In this document: one piece after another, positions 49,756 to 60,563 of the stretch
How the letters are laid out: the number at the start of each line of letters is the position of its first letter
Numbering within the stretch: the stretch's first letter is position 1
Assembly: GCA_026826555.1 (NCBI GenBank)
Contig: JAKSZT010053837.1
Span: 5,804,520 to 5,868,519 of the forward strand
Source of the DNA: Tolypeutes matacus
Lineage: Eukaryota; Chordata; Mammalia; Cingulata; Chlamyphoridae
DNA length: 64,000 bases
Direction: 5' to 3'
The notes under the pieces: generated by a model
The model's database searches: none
Seen by the model: only the letters and a program-made list of their open reading frames with translations
Told to the model about the DNA's origin: nothing
Position numbers and translations under genes: made by a program

Positions 49756-50588
49756 GGGGTCTCTGTCCATCTTGTCATCAACCCCTACAGAGTATCTAGG
49801 AATAGCATTAACATTCATTCTTATAAATGGCAACCTGTGGCTGTTTATATAAAAGTTTTCCTGTAGTTTAGTATTTAAACTGGAAAAACAAAGAGAGCAA
49901 ATTGAACTAGATTCAGCCTTCAAGTTCTTGCCATTCAAATAGTTCTTTATAGCATTAAAGAATAACACCCTGGCACTTCATATATATTTCTAGAAGCTTT
50001 AACTTTAGGTTTTTTAAAACACTGCATGATTCTTTTTACCAGAGATTTGAATAAAATTAGGAAATAATAATAATATAAAAAGCTAAATGTGTTCATCTTA
50101 AATTTGGCCTGGATCCTTAAAGCTGCAGAAATTCATTTTCACCCCATTCATTCCCTATCCCTCTCCCTAAAGTCCTAAAGAAGAGACCCACTGGGAGTCC
50201 CCTCTATTTCCCAAAGGAAATATTTCATTCATATAATGTGTCCTTTGTAATCAACACTGAGAAATGTCACTTTGATTAAACACAACTCTGAATGACTAAG
50301 ACCACAGTACAATAAATTCTCCAGAGCTATCTTTCAGAACAACTGATTGCTCTCCAGTCTTAATCCTCCAGAGTCTTATTTAATCAAAATGATGTTGCTA
50401 ATTAAGGATTAAAACCTCTGAATAGAATAGAAAAGAAAGATTTTTCTTTTTCCTTTGGGCAGGTCAAGGAGGCAGAATTAGCTATAAGGTACTAAAGAGT
50501 CCCTTCTACCTTTGGTAAAACTGCTTTATTCTCTGACATTTGGACTTAATCCAAAACAGGCCTATGGGCTTTGTAATTTAATATAATT

Positions 50589-50680
50589 GGAAGAGGAAGG
50601 AAGGGAGGGAAGGAAGGAAGGAAGGAAGGAAGGGAGGGAGGGAGGGAGGGAGGGAGGGAGGGAGGGGAGGAAGGAAGGAG
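50589..50680. repeat. Uninterrupted purine tract (GAAG)n/(GGGA)n
   Basis: 92 consecutive A/G bases, mostly AAGG then GGGA tetramers. Confidence 0.9.
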
Positions 50681-51189
50681 CTGCCTTGAATAGCTACATA
50701 TATCCCAGAAATTATTTATTCAAAATTTTATTCATTTAATGCTTTTAGTATGACTTTTCTTTAAACGTTTTGTTTGATACTGTTTGTGTATTGTTTTGAT
50801 CTATTGCTAGCATTGATGGAAACAATTCATGGAAAAGAGGGAATCAACACAGTGTAACTCAGATCTGTCTGATGTCCACTGATGAATAGCAACAACAACA
50901 AAAAGGAAATTCCATACTAAATATTGAACTAGTTTTCCTTCAGAACTAAATTTCAAATTTTTCCTTGAATTTATATTTGCTAATGGAAATTGATTCCTTA
51001 AAAACCACATAAACTGTAGAACTCATTGTGAGAGATGATTCACTATTTAAGTTGTTGGGGTAAAAGCGGGTGAGAAACAGAAGTCCTGCGTGATGTTTTA
51101 ACAAGTTCTAAACTACTTCATCCTAATTTTTCTCTCTACATTGGCCTGTAAATTAATAATCCCTGCCAAATTAGTTTATTGCAATGTAG

Positions 51190-51420
51190 ACATAACTAAT
51201 AACAGCTATTTTTTATTGATCACCTACTACATGCCAAGCTCTCTGCCAATGAACCGCATGTTATTACCTCTAATAACCAGAGAGGAGGTATTATTTTACA
51301 AATGAATAAATTGATGCATATAGAGTATGAATGACTTGGCCAAGGTCGGGTGGCTTAAGTAGAGTTGAGACTTCCACCCATTTCAGCCTGGCTCCAAAGC
51401 CACATTCTATCCAACATGAC
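51190..51420 (-). repeat. MIR SINE, antisense
   Basis: 'tattgatcacctactacatg', 'ccaagctctctgccaatgaa' and 'gaatgacttggccaaggtcg' in reverse MIR order. Confidence 0.72.
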
Positions 51421-51669
51421 AAGCCACTTTGCGCCTGTTTACGTGAAGGGTAAATTTATCAGCGTGCCTCTGGAAGGTGCTGGGAAGTTGTATTGGTCTG
51501 TACCTGACCCATTTGCTCCCACAATACCTGACTGGATCATCACAGCCTCACTTACCCACCCCAAGCAATGACAGAGACCATCAAAATGGGACCAGGAAGC
51601 AAACAATGAGAAGTCCCCAAAGAGAAGAAGGCCGTCAACTGGTTTCCCCTCTGAATTGATACTACTTAC

Positions 51670-51892
51670 CGGTTAAAAAAAGACGTTTGTTTCTTTGATC
51701 CATACTCCTGAAGGCTGTACGCGCCCAGTGGGCAGACGATGGCTCGTATTCCTCCCGTGCCGAGGCAGATGGCCAGCAGTGCTGCGTGGAACAGTCTGTT
51801 CTGCTCCTTTTGTGCTACGTGGTTAATCACATGGTAAGTGCCTATATAAAAACCTTCCAAGGGAAAAGCAACCACAGATAACAAAGCAGTTC
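51670..51892 (-). CDS. SLC15A5: SLC15A5 exon 2 (TM3 end to TM4, PTR signature)
   Basis: Encodes the end of codon 121 to the first two bases of codon 195. The acceptor CAG ends at 51893 after a pyrimidine-rich run, and the donor is gtaagt at 51669-51664, phase 2. It completes TM3 (about 122-133), then a loop at about 139-153. TM4 (about 154-182) contains G165-T-G-G-I-R170 followed by P175 and G177, which matches the conserved GTGGI-K/R element of the PTR2 signature. The frame is open throughout. Codon 195 is CGG (Arg) after joining to exon 3; I recall Trp at this place in human, one base different. Confidence 0.94.
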
Positions 51893-51975
51893 CTGTAGGT
51901 AGAGCAAAAAGGGGAATAAATGTGGCACAGACCAAATGAATTAACAAATCACATCATAAGTATTTTCCTCTGAAA

Positions 51976-52163
51976 CAGGGGCTCTTAACTTTTTTGCTCC
52001 ACGGACCCCTTTGCCAGTCAGGTGAAAACCACGGACCCCTTACTAAGTCCACACTACACTGTATTATTTAATAAATATCTCACACCCGCACCAACACGTC
52101 CCACAAGAATCACGTTTTTATGAATCTCAATTCAAGCTCACATATCCTTTGTTAAGAACCCTG
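51976..52163. mobile_element. Short hAT-type element with perfect target duplication
   Basis: 188 bp starting CAGGGGCTCTTAAC and ending GTTAAGAACCCTG, an inverted pair. Flanks CTCTGAAA at 51968-51975 and 52164-52171 are identical. It shares 'cggacccctttgccagtcag' with the element at 28293. Lies 84 bp from the exon 2 acceptor. Confidence 0.9.
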
Positions 52164-52879
52164 CTCTGAAAAAATTAATATGTGAATGTTTTATTAAAAT
52201 ATTTACGTCAATTACTGAAATTTGGGGGATAGCCTGATTTTTCTAAGTGTGACATTTTCCTTCATTAGGCGTTTTAACTAATTTAGACTCCTTTTATTTC
52301 CTCGCCTCGTACTTGAACCATCTTTTCCCTCAGAACGTATAAGCAAATCGTGCCCATTTTAACAAAATTAAAACAATTCAGAAATACATCAGTAGGACAT
52401 AAAGATGCCTCTAATTCCACCCTCAGGGAAAACCACTCTTAATAAGGGTCATTTGTTCTTAATCAGCAGCGTGATAAAAAACTCAGTGGGCTCGGAAATC
52501 TTAGCGGTTTGTTAAATTCTTAAAGGAAGAATATTATCCTGCTCAAGGAGAACACAACCTCTGTTTTCCTTTTCTCCTTTCCCTTTCTTCTTTGTAACCC
52601 CCTTCTTACTTCTCTCTTGCATTTTCCATGCAGTTGGATGGAGCCTTCTTTGTCACACACAGATGTGAGAAGGCTGGGGGAGGGGAGTGTGCGGTGGGTG
52701 ATCCTGTGCAAGATGGAAGGAGAAGAGGACATAAACTGACAAAGGAGGGCTGGGGATCCGTCTCACATCAGCCTCACCAAGGACCGCATTTGAGGAGTTT
52801 CCTTGTCTAATAAAAATTACTAATCAATTTCTTTTGTTAAGCTCTTAGAATTTGCAAAACATTTTCCTGTATTATATCG

Positions 52880-53010
52880 CTTTATCTTGGAAAAACTTTG
52901 TGATGTTGCAGGGTAGATTTTATTATTCCAAATTTTCAAATAAAAATACAGCATCAGTGAGGCTAAGTGACTTGCCCAGTGTTACAGAGGACGCCAGGTG
53001 TAATCTCTCT
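52880..53010 (-). repeat. MIR SINE fragment, antisense
   Basis: 'gaggctaagtgacttgccca' and 'gtgttacagaggacgcca' are reverse MIR phrases. Confidence 0.65.
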
Positions 53011-53247
53011 CTTCTTGGACTTCCAATCACCACCTTGTCAAAGCATCAATTTGTTAGAGAGCAATTTCCCCCCATCAAATTACAAATGTAATGCATTCTT
53101 CTTTCAGAAAATTTGAAAAACAGAAAAACACCAAGAATAATATAAATGACCCAGAATGTCATAACCCAGAGATAATCTTTACTATTTATTATAATTTTCT
53201 GAATATATTTTACTTAAATAACAAATTGAGGTTATGCTATTGATGCC

Positions 53248-53671
53248 TTCTTTTTTTTTAAAGATTTATTTTGTTTATTTCCCCTCGCCCCATTGTTTTT
53301 GCTCTTGCTGTCTGCTCTCTGTGTCCCTTCGCTGTGTGTTCTTCTGTGTCTGCTTGTCTTCTCTTTAGGCAGCACCGGGAACCAATCCTGGGACCTTCCA
53401 GAGTGGGAGAGAAGCGCTCAATCTCTTGTACCACCTCAGCTCCCTGGTCTGCTGTGTCTCCTATCGTCTCTCCTCTGTGTCTCATTTTGTTGCATCATCT
53501 TGCTGCACCAGCTCTCCACGCGGGCCAGCACTCCTGCACGGGCCAGCACTCTGCACGGGGCCAGCACCTGGCGTGGGCCAGCTTGCCTTTCACCAGGAGG
53601 CCCTGGGAATCGAACCCTGGACCTCCTATATGGTAAATGGGAGTCCAGTCACTTCAGCCACATCCGTTTCC
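53248..53671 (-). mobile_element. DAS-type SINE, long form, antisense
   Basis: Left end is a T run with 'aaagatttattttgtttatt'. Right end is the tRNA-like head (B-box-like GGTTCGATTCC on the minus strand near 53610). Contains a tandem of 'gggccagcact' units near 53520-53580. Flanking repeats around TTGAT are weak. Confidence 0.83.
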
Positions 53672-54095
53672 CTGTTGATTCTTTTTAACATAACCAAATA
53701 GCATGAACAATTTCTAATATCTTTATATATTCTTCTTCAACATGATTTCTAATAATGATGTGGAATTCTAACCATAATTTCAAAAATCGCTTTTCAGTGT
53801 TTTGAATGAATGTTGCAAAATATTGGAAAAATACACTCACACATAAATGTTGTGCACATGTTTAATTATTTCCTTACCATAAATTATTAGTCAGAATTTC
53901 ATATTTTTATGACTTTTTAATACCATTGACAAAATGTTCTTTAGAAATATAACAATTTAAGCTCCCGCTATCATTGTATGAGACAGATTTCATCAAAACT
54001 AGTTACCATTATTAATCTTTTGTTTGGCCAATTTAATGGGTGAAAAATGGCTTTTCTGTGTTATTTTTGTTTTCTATTTTGTTAATATGGCGTTG

Positions 54096-54121
54096 TTTTT
54101 TTTTTTTTTTTTTTTTTTTTT
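54096..54121. repeat. T homopolymer run
   Basis: 26 consecutive T, in otherwise AT-rich intron. Confidence 0.85.
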
Positions 54122-54169
54122 GGTAATAAGTCTTTTATATAATCATTTTATGTGATTGTTTTCTTCTAT

Positions 54170-54280
54170 TAGACTCTCAGCCCCTTAAGGGCAGAAAGTG
54201 GGTCTAATGTCTCCCCTGTACCGGCTTTCACAATGTGAAGAAAATATGCACTAAATAGTTATTTGCTAATTGATTCATTT
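54170..54280 (+). repeat. L2 LINE 3' fragment, sense
   Basis: 'tagactctcagccccttaag' and 'ggcagaaagtgggtctaatg' resemble the L2 end. Confidence 0.5.
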
Positions 54281-54774
54281 AGCATCAGGTTGGACCCTTT
54301 AAATTATAGAGTTTGAAAACTTTCCTTCCATGGTTAACCATGGAATTAACCCTTCTCTCTCTCTCACTCTTCCCACTCAGTCTTCTCCTTTGGCAGTGTG
54401 ATGTGTAGGCAATGGGTTATCTAAAGAGGATGGGCAGACGAATTACTTCATGCCAAAAGCATTTGTTTAAGGACAAGGCACTTTTAGTTCATATGGTGCC
54501 TTTGCATGAGTCTGAAAGACACTTTATCCCCATTTTCTGGGAAAATGTCATAATGTAGTGATTTTGTTAAATCAAGAATTTATTTCTAACTCCTGTAAAA
54601 TTAATACAAAATACAAATTAGTGGCATATGCAATACAGTGTCTCCTCTTTGATGTGATGCTGCACAATCAGCATACGTGTACTCCGTAGCTCTGTATCAC
54701 ACACCATGATGTGTCACACCCCCTGCTAGGTGGTGGAGGTCCACTGGCTGTGCTCTTGAGGAGCTAATGAGTCC

Positions 54775-55740
54775 ATTAGAGAACATAGACATACAGGTAG
54801 ACAATTATATTATGATGTGATTAAAATGTGATAAAAACAATCCTATAGGTATGACCAGAATGAGGTTAACCAAGTGCAGAGGAGCAAGCAGTAAGTACTA
54901 TATGTGTCTGGAAAGAAGAGTAGGAGTTTTCAGCCCTTGGATATGAGTGGAAAGCTGAGGGAAGGTAACAAGTTAAGCTAGAGAGGAGAGCACATGGGGG
55001 ATTAGAAGAGTAAGGAAGACAGCAAGGAGAAGTTCAGCATGGTTGGGGTCACATGGTAAGACAGAAGTCTGGAGAGGTAAATTTGGGATTGGTTGTAAAG
55101 GGTCTTTTTAAAAAATTTTTTTTATATTTATTTCTACCCTCCCCCCCCCAATGATTTTGCACTTGCTATCTGCTCTCTGTGTGTTCTTCTTTGTCTTCTT
55201 GTCTTCTCATTGGCGGCACCGGGAACCAATCCTGGGATCTTCCGGAGTGGAGAGAGGCTGTTCAATCTCTTGTATCACCTCAGCTCCCTGGTCTGCTGCA
55301 TCTCTTATTGTCTCTCTTCTGTGTCTCTTTTTGTTGTGCCAGCCCTCCACATGGGCCAGCCCTCCACGCAGGCCAGTCCTCTGTGCAGGTCAGCTTGCCA
55401 CGCGGGCCAGCTTGCTTTTCACCAGGAGGCCCCGGGAATCAAACCCTGGACCTCCTATATGGTAGATGGGAGCCCAATTGCTTGAGCCACACCTGCTTCC
55501 CGGCATGTACAGGGTCTTGTGATCTAAATTAATGTTTGAATTTTATCTTCTAAATAATAGAGCCAGTGTATAGAATTATTTTTAGGAAGTCAATGTTGCT
55601 GGTAGAAAGGTGTATGAAGTCAGACTGATGACTGGCAGGCTGATAAGTAGACTGTTGTGATGGTCAAGAAAAAGAAAGCTGCATTTTTGAGCTAAAGTTG
55701 CAGCAATTCCAACAGAGGAGACATTTCTGATAGAACCTCT
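54775..55740 (-). repeat. L2 LINE, antisense, split by a DAS SINE
   Basis: 'acatacaggtagacaattat', 'agcatggttggggtcacatg' and, right of the SINE, 'ctgttgtgatggtcaagaaa' follow reverse L2 order. The SINE at 55107-55505 lies in the middle. Confidence 0.6.
55107..55505 (-). mobile_element. DAS-type SINE, long form, antisense
   Basis: Same order of blocks as 53248-53671. Flanks 'tgtaaagggtctt' (55094-55106) and 'tgtacagggtctt' (55506-55518) agree at 12 of 13 bases. Confidence 0.86.
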
Positions 55741-55979
55741 GACGTTTAGTGACGTTTGGACTTTGATGGCAGCTGTGAGTGGTGGGTGCATGGAACTAAC
55801 TTTCAGTAGGAAAATGAGTGGGTATGATGTTGACTTTGTCTTTTGTTTGCCAAATCCAGAAATTGGAACTTCAGTGCTAGTCTGATGGCTTGCACAGGAA
55901 CTTGGACCTGTAGGAATTACCATGCTAATCAAGAAATCACCAAAGCTACTGATGTGGCTAGTAGGAAAGCCTGTCACCA

Positions 55980-56295
55980 AGTTGAGAGTAAATTATTCAG
56001 GTCTCTGCTTAAATGTCTCCTTATCAGAAAATATTCCCTGACTTCCCAGAACAGAATAGCAGCCTTGTCGCTGTCTATTCTCTCTTGTTTCCTTACTCAG
56101 TTTTAGTTTTCTTCGTAACACTCATCATTAGCTCACATAAGATCTATTGTTCATTTTATCTCTCCCCGTACCAGAAAGTAAACTGCAGCAGAGCAGAGGC
56201 TGCTTTTTGCTCACTTATATCCCCAGATCCTGGAGCAATGCCTGTCACAGAGTAGTCAAGATGAAATATCTGTTGAACATTGAATGAATATTTGC
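55980..56295 (+). repeat. L2 LINE 3' end, sense
   Basis: 'ctgcttaaatgtctccttat', 'ccctgacttcccagaacaga' and '...gttgaacattgaatgaat' are L2 phrases in order, including the 3' terminus. Confidence 0.72.
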
Positions 56296-57279
56296 CATGC
56301 AGTGACTTAGTGTTTGTTCCACAGAACTTAAGCAGTGAATAGTTTATACGTGCAACGCATACTCTGCTCTTGTTTCCGCAAATGGTTATTTACTACCTGC
56401 CTGAAATTGTGTGCTGTGTTGAGGTCCTGGCATCCACAGCTTCCTCGTTCGCCAACCCCCCCTCATGTACATTTCTCCTGCACTTCTCAAAATTCATGAA
56501 CAACATACTAAGTTCTTTAACTCGCAAGCTTAGAGTTAATTTTGTTTCCCCTGTGCATTTTTGCCCTTATTTAGTTGCCAAGTTTTAAAAAAATAATTTT
56601 TCACATGATCTCTCCTGAATTGAAGCTTTTCCATTGCCAATACCATTATCCTGAGATTTTTCTGGTCTCTATTCTCTCTCTGGTTGTCCATCCTTTTTAT
56701 CAAAGAAAAATGTTTTCCAAACATTGTTTTCAGCTTATCTTCAGTGATTCCTTGTTGCCTAGAAGAACAACTTGAATTTTTCAGCCTAAAATTCTAGACA
56801 TTTCATCAGCTGGCTCTCTACTCCTTATCAGATGATCTTGATATTTCCCCAACATCATTTCACACAATCACTTCACTCCTAAATGTTTATAGATATGCTT
56901 CTTTTTCTCAATGTAAGGAACCACAGGTTAGTGTATGAATTCATTCATTTTTTAGTATAGAACCATAGCTCATAATTCAGGAATCATGGCTTCATATACA
57001 ATCTTAATTACTATATGACTAACTAAAGGACCACGTTTTGATGAAAGCTTATTTCTCATTTATTCTATGTGAATGTCAAAAACCTTTTTAGCACATTTCA
57101 TCTTAGTTGTGAAGCAAGTGAATTTCATGCTTCACTTGGAGTCTGTCATGGCTTTGGGTTTGAGGTAGGAAGAAGGAAAAAGAAGGCAATCTAAGGTGTA
57201 TACAAGTCAGACACGTAACAAGATAATTATTATAAAATATAATAAGTGCAATGATATAGGTATCAAGCCATCCTCTAAT

Positions 57280-57319
57280 ACACACACACACACACATACT
57301 CTCTCTCTCTCTCTCTCTC
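57280..57319. repeat. (CA)n(CT)n microsatellite
   Basis: CA repeat followed by CT repeat, in intron 1 close to the exon 1 donor. Confidence 0.9.
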
Positions 57320-57484
57320 ATTAGCATCCTTCAAACAAAAATGAGAATGAAATGAATTGAAACAACATTCTTAATTTGCTACACTTTACCCTAAGAACAG
57401 GATACAAATAGAATAAACAAAAAATTCTAACAAAATTCCATTTAATAAAGTTGCAAAACAATCCAATCCCGAGAGGACACTCAC

Positions 57485-57845
57485 CTAGAAAATGTAGAAA
57501 TAAGCAAATATATACCAGTTTGTTTCTTCTTAAACAGACATCTGCAAGCCATCCGGCAAACACAGGGCTCAGTATTGAAGTTCCAATAAAACACAAGTTC
57601 AAAATGGCGGCCTGGTAATTACGATAACCAAGCTTGACAGTGCAAAAGGGGATCATATTGCAGACAACTTCAAAGAAAGTGAACCTCTCACACAGCTCCA
57701 CCAAAAGCAAACAGAGTCCAATCTGAATTTTTTTCACAGAGCGTGATAAAGAAAAATAACCAACATGTCTTATAGTTTTCTCCTTCTCAGTGCTGTGATT
57801 TAAGAGCACTCTCTCATCAGTTATTTTAAAGTCTATAACAGACAT
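57485..57845 (-). CDS. SLC15A5: SLC15A5 exon 1 (start codon; TM1-TM3 start)
   Basis: Encodes residues 1-120 plus the first base of Gly121. The start is the ATG at 57845-57843, with G at position -3, and the N terminus fits SLC15A5 as I know it. Residues 1-38 are a charged cytoplasmic N terminus. TM1 spans about 40-67 and holds the POT helix-1 motif in altered form: E50, E53, R54 and F55 fit E-x-x-E-R-F, but F57 and F58 replace the usual Tyr-Tyr. TM2 is about 79-103 and ends in a basic loop (RRNK, 106-109). TM3 starts at about 110. The donor is gtgagt at 57484-57479, phase 1. Confidence 0.95.
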
Positions 57846-57990
57846 GACTATCCTCCTTGAATACGACTTGTGTTTGTGGTTTGCACTTGGTGATTTTTTT
57901 TACCCCCGCCCCCTCACGGAAAAATAAATAAGATCTTTGCTTTGAATTTCACGTGTCCATGATAAAATGTCATAAGGTTTTTTTTGCACA
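57846..57990 (-). promoter_or_regulatory. SLC15A5: Possible SLC15A5 proximal upstream region
   Basis: Immediately upstream of the ATG on the minus strand are a G-rich GC-box-like block (57903-57913, a GGGGGCGGGG-type core) and, further upstream, an A/T-rich TATTTATTTT-like element (57921-57930). There is no CpG island. Their placement fits a tissue-restricted promoter but could be chance; the transcription start and any 5' noncoding exon cannot be seen. Confidence 0.25.
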
Positions 57991-59889
57991 TTAGTGTTGT
58001 TCATTTTGATGATCCGAGAGCACAAGAGAGGAGGCACAAGCATCAAACATTTTTGGTAGTCCAATGTGGCCAAATCAGATTTGTTTGTTTGATTACTTAG
58101 AGGCTAATTAGAATCTTCTTCCAAAATTATATTGAATTACATGAATCCACTTGAATACATATGGAAAGTCATCTGCCTCACACTGATAAAGGTTTAAATA
58201 CTGAGACTGAAGAAGTCGTTTTTCAGGAGAATTTGAGCACTAGATCAAGAAATAATTTGAGTCTAATAATTTCTGATACTTTAATTAAACAAGCCAGAAC
58301 AGTGCCAAGAGATAAAACATGAAAGAAAATCTGTTTTGAGGGGGCAGGATGCCTTATCATTATTATATTTCTTGTTATATTTGGTTGGAATTCTGATAAG
58401 AAACTTAATTAGGTAACAAAAGTGCTAGTATACTGAAGTAACAAGCAGAGTTTATAAGAAAGTAATTTAAGTGCACTAATGAAAGGAGAAAATATTAAAC
58501 AAAAACTCTCTTCCTTTATGTTGACCCCATACTTGTAGAACAGCCTCTCAGAGGAAATCAGAATCAAAAGGCACTATTTGAATCTCTTATTATTAGCCAG
58601 CTGCCAGGGATACAGCTACCAGCCTACACATTCTGTGGGGATTATTGGATCTGGTATCACCCCAACCCTCCAGCTGGGTGAATGGATATTGGCATTCTGT
58701 TTAAGAAAGCAGGAGGACACCAATTAAAATTTTAAAATAGAAAGCAAAAGAAAACACTTTAACATTTAGATATTTAGCAGCAAGGACATATGAAGACAAG
58801 GGAATGAGGCTCTTGGGTCAAAACCCATAATAATTCAACACATAAGGAGTGAGGTAGGAATGTTAGTCTCATGTTGGAGTCAAAAGCAAAAGACTGTTAG
58901 GGGCTTTTGACTGAGTCTTAGCTTTTGACCTGAGAGATTGGGAACAAAACGTTCTGTTTTGACCTCTTCTAATAGTCTTATTGTAATGGCAGCTATTTTA
59001 ATCTGCTCAGCCTCACTTTTCCCTTCTTTTAGTAACATCGCCCTATTTTTCCTTTATATAGAGTAAACATTCATTTTTACTCGGACTTGGACATTTTATG
59101 AGTGAAGGCGATGCTGTTTGTGGCCATTCCTGGACAACAGGTATAAGCTGGCTCTGTCCAGGGTAAACCCCATCGTGTGGCCAGCCCTGCCTTTGCAGAG
59201 CCACTCTCCCCTATTACTTGAGATCCTGGTGTGTCCAGTCAACAGGGAATTCCTTTTCTTCTGGCAAAGGGGAAGAGCACATAGCTTATTTATGTTTTCT
59301 ACTAAAGAATTTTCATCAGGAGTGGAATGAGTCAAGAAAGGGCTTGGAAGAAACTGACTCATTTAGATGGCATTGCCCAAAAAGAAATTTCCCTTGAGGC
59401 CCTGATGGAGAACTCACTACAGCCCTGCTTCTTATCCTTCAGGAGGTATGACTATTCAGTTTTCCTTCTGTAAACTACTGGAACCATTCTAATCTATTTT
59501 GGGTTAAGTTAGCCACACTTGGCTTCTGTGCTTTACAAAGAACTTTAACAGACCTCACATTTTTGTTTGCCCCAGATGCAAGGGAAAACTTCTCCCCAGC
59601 CACTGAAATATTTAGATAGTCCCAATGTCGTTTCCCAAGGAGGGTACGTCTGCCCCTTCTCAGGACCTGATGAGCATCCTGTTTGAGTTCTTTGGTTCCT
59701 CTGTGCATCCTGGCCCAGGAACAGGTCATGTGTGGTGAAAACGTGTGGTCTGGAGTGGCTGGGTTAGGGAGAGCAGCAGCATTTGCCTTACTTGAGGGGC
59801 TGGTTGGTAACTCTCCAACGTAGCCATCTACTCAGAAACAAAGTTTATTTCAGCTTTCAGTTTTCAGTTATCTGTGACTGACAATAGTA

Positions 59890-60035
59890 TTGTAAAAAAA
59901 GGACAAAACAGTGGAAAGAATACTTACTGACTTGGGAGTTTGGAAATCTGAGTTTCATTCCTGCCACTTCGTCACTTAAGACAAATTGCCTTATGTCTTG
60001 AACTCATTACATCAGTTGTGAAATCCAAACAGTGA
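59890..60035 (+). repeat. MIR SINE, sense
   Basis: 'tgacttgggagtttggaaat', 'ctgagtttcattcctgcca' and 'acttcgtcacttaagacaaa' follow MIR order. Confidence 0.65.
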
Positions 60036-60563
60036 AGCTTACTTCAGAAGGTCATTTCTGAGGCTTGTTTTAGAAAATGATGAACTCCTAGGGATCATAC
60101 ATGAAAAAGCCTTTGCTGTTACTTGCTCATATTCCTGCATTTTCCAGCCACCCTACTCAAGGAGCCATAGAGAAATGTGGAACCATTTGCAAATTTCCCA
60201 TTTGCACGAAATCCACTTGGTACCTAGATATTGAAACATTATGAGTGAATGAATGACTGGGCTAGCTTTCTAAATGAATAAATAAAAGAATAATAATTTA
60301 AGTTCAGATATTCTCAAGATGTTCTGAAGGAAGCAATAGCATTAATATGTACTACAGAGATCTTATCTGACTACTAGTAAGTATTTATTGTGTACCTAGT
60401 ACAAGCCGGGCACTGGGGAACCCATGACGACAAAATACCAAACCCTGGCTTAATGGGGCTGGCAATCTAGTGAGGAAGAGCACAATTAAGTGAAAACTGA
60501 AGTCCAGTGAGCTATGTGCTATCTTAGAGGAAGTGGAACGTGGAATAGGGGTATATAGCAGGG

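Larger units (their letters stand above)
42584..51669 (-). other. SLC15A5: SLC15A5 intron 2
   Basis: Non-coding. It holds a hAT fragment (about 42824-42945), a 141-bp pure pyrimidine tract (43671-43811), a solo MaLR-like LTR (44174-44780), antisense then sense L2 (44915-45560), a DAS SINE (46578-46783), MER5-like elements (about 48220-48522), MIRs (49585-49755, 51190-51420) and a purine tract (50589-50680). I see nothing recognisable in 42950-43660, 45570-46560, 46800-48210, 48530-49540 or 49770-50580. Confidence 0.7.
51893..57484 (-). other. SLC15A5: SLC15A5 intron 1
   Basis: Non-coding. It holds a small hAT element (51976-52163), a MIR (52880-53010), two long DAS SINEs (53248-53671 and 55107-55505), L2 pieces (54170-54280, 54775-55740, 55980-56295) and a CA/CT run (57280-57319). 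I see nothing recognisable in 52170-52870, 53690-54090 or 56830-57280. A weak L2-like text runs through 56590-56900. Confidence 0.7.
7966..57845 (-). other. SLC15A5: SLC15A5 gene, partial (coding exons 1-7; last exon outside window)
   Basis: Seven minus-strand exons join to 1,483 coding bases, that is 494 codons plus one base. Intron phases are 1, 2, 1, 0, 1, 1 and 1, and each donor phase fits the next acceptor. All visible introns are GT-AG. The product is a POT/PTR2 (SLC15) membrane protein of the major facilitator superfamily, which normally has 12 membrane helices; about 11 are visible. SLC15 relatives move di- and tripeptides or histidine with protons. SLC15A5 itself is an orphan whose substrate is not established to my knowledge. 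Introns 1-6 are 5,592, 9,086, 8,859, 4,356, 14,028 and 6,476 bp, and at least 7,965 bp of intron 7 is in the window. No stop or frameshift was seen, which argues for a functional gene. Gene identity comes from recall of the human protein, not from a search. Confidence 0.93.

Noticed and set aside
53271..53701. Three overlapping frames of 90-130 codons
   Set aside because: They lie inside an antisense DAS SINE. The same protein-like text recurs at 55151-55532 because that is another copy of the SINE.
55843..56106. Plus-strand 87-codon frame with membrane-like end
   Set aside because: Spans junction of antisense and sense L2 pieces; no family resemblance.
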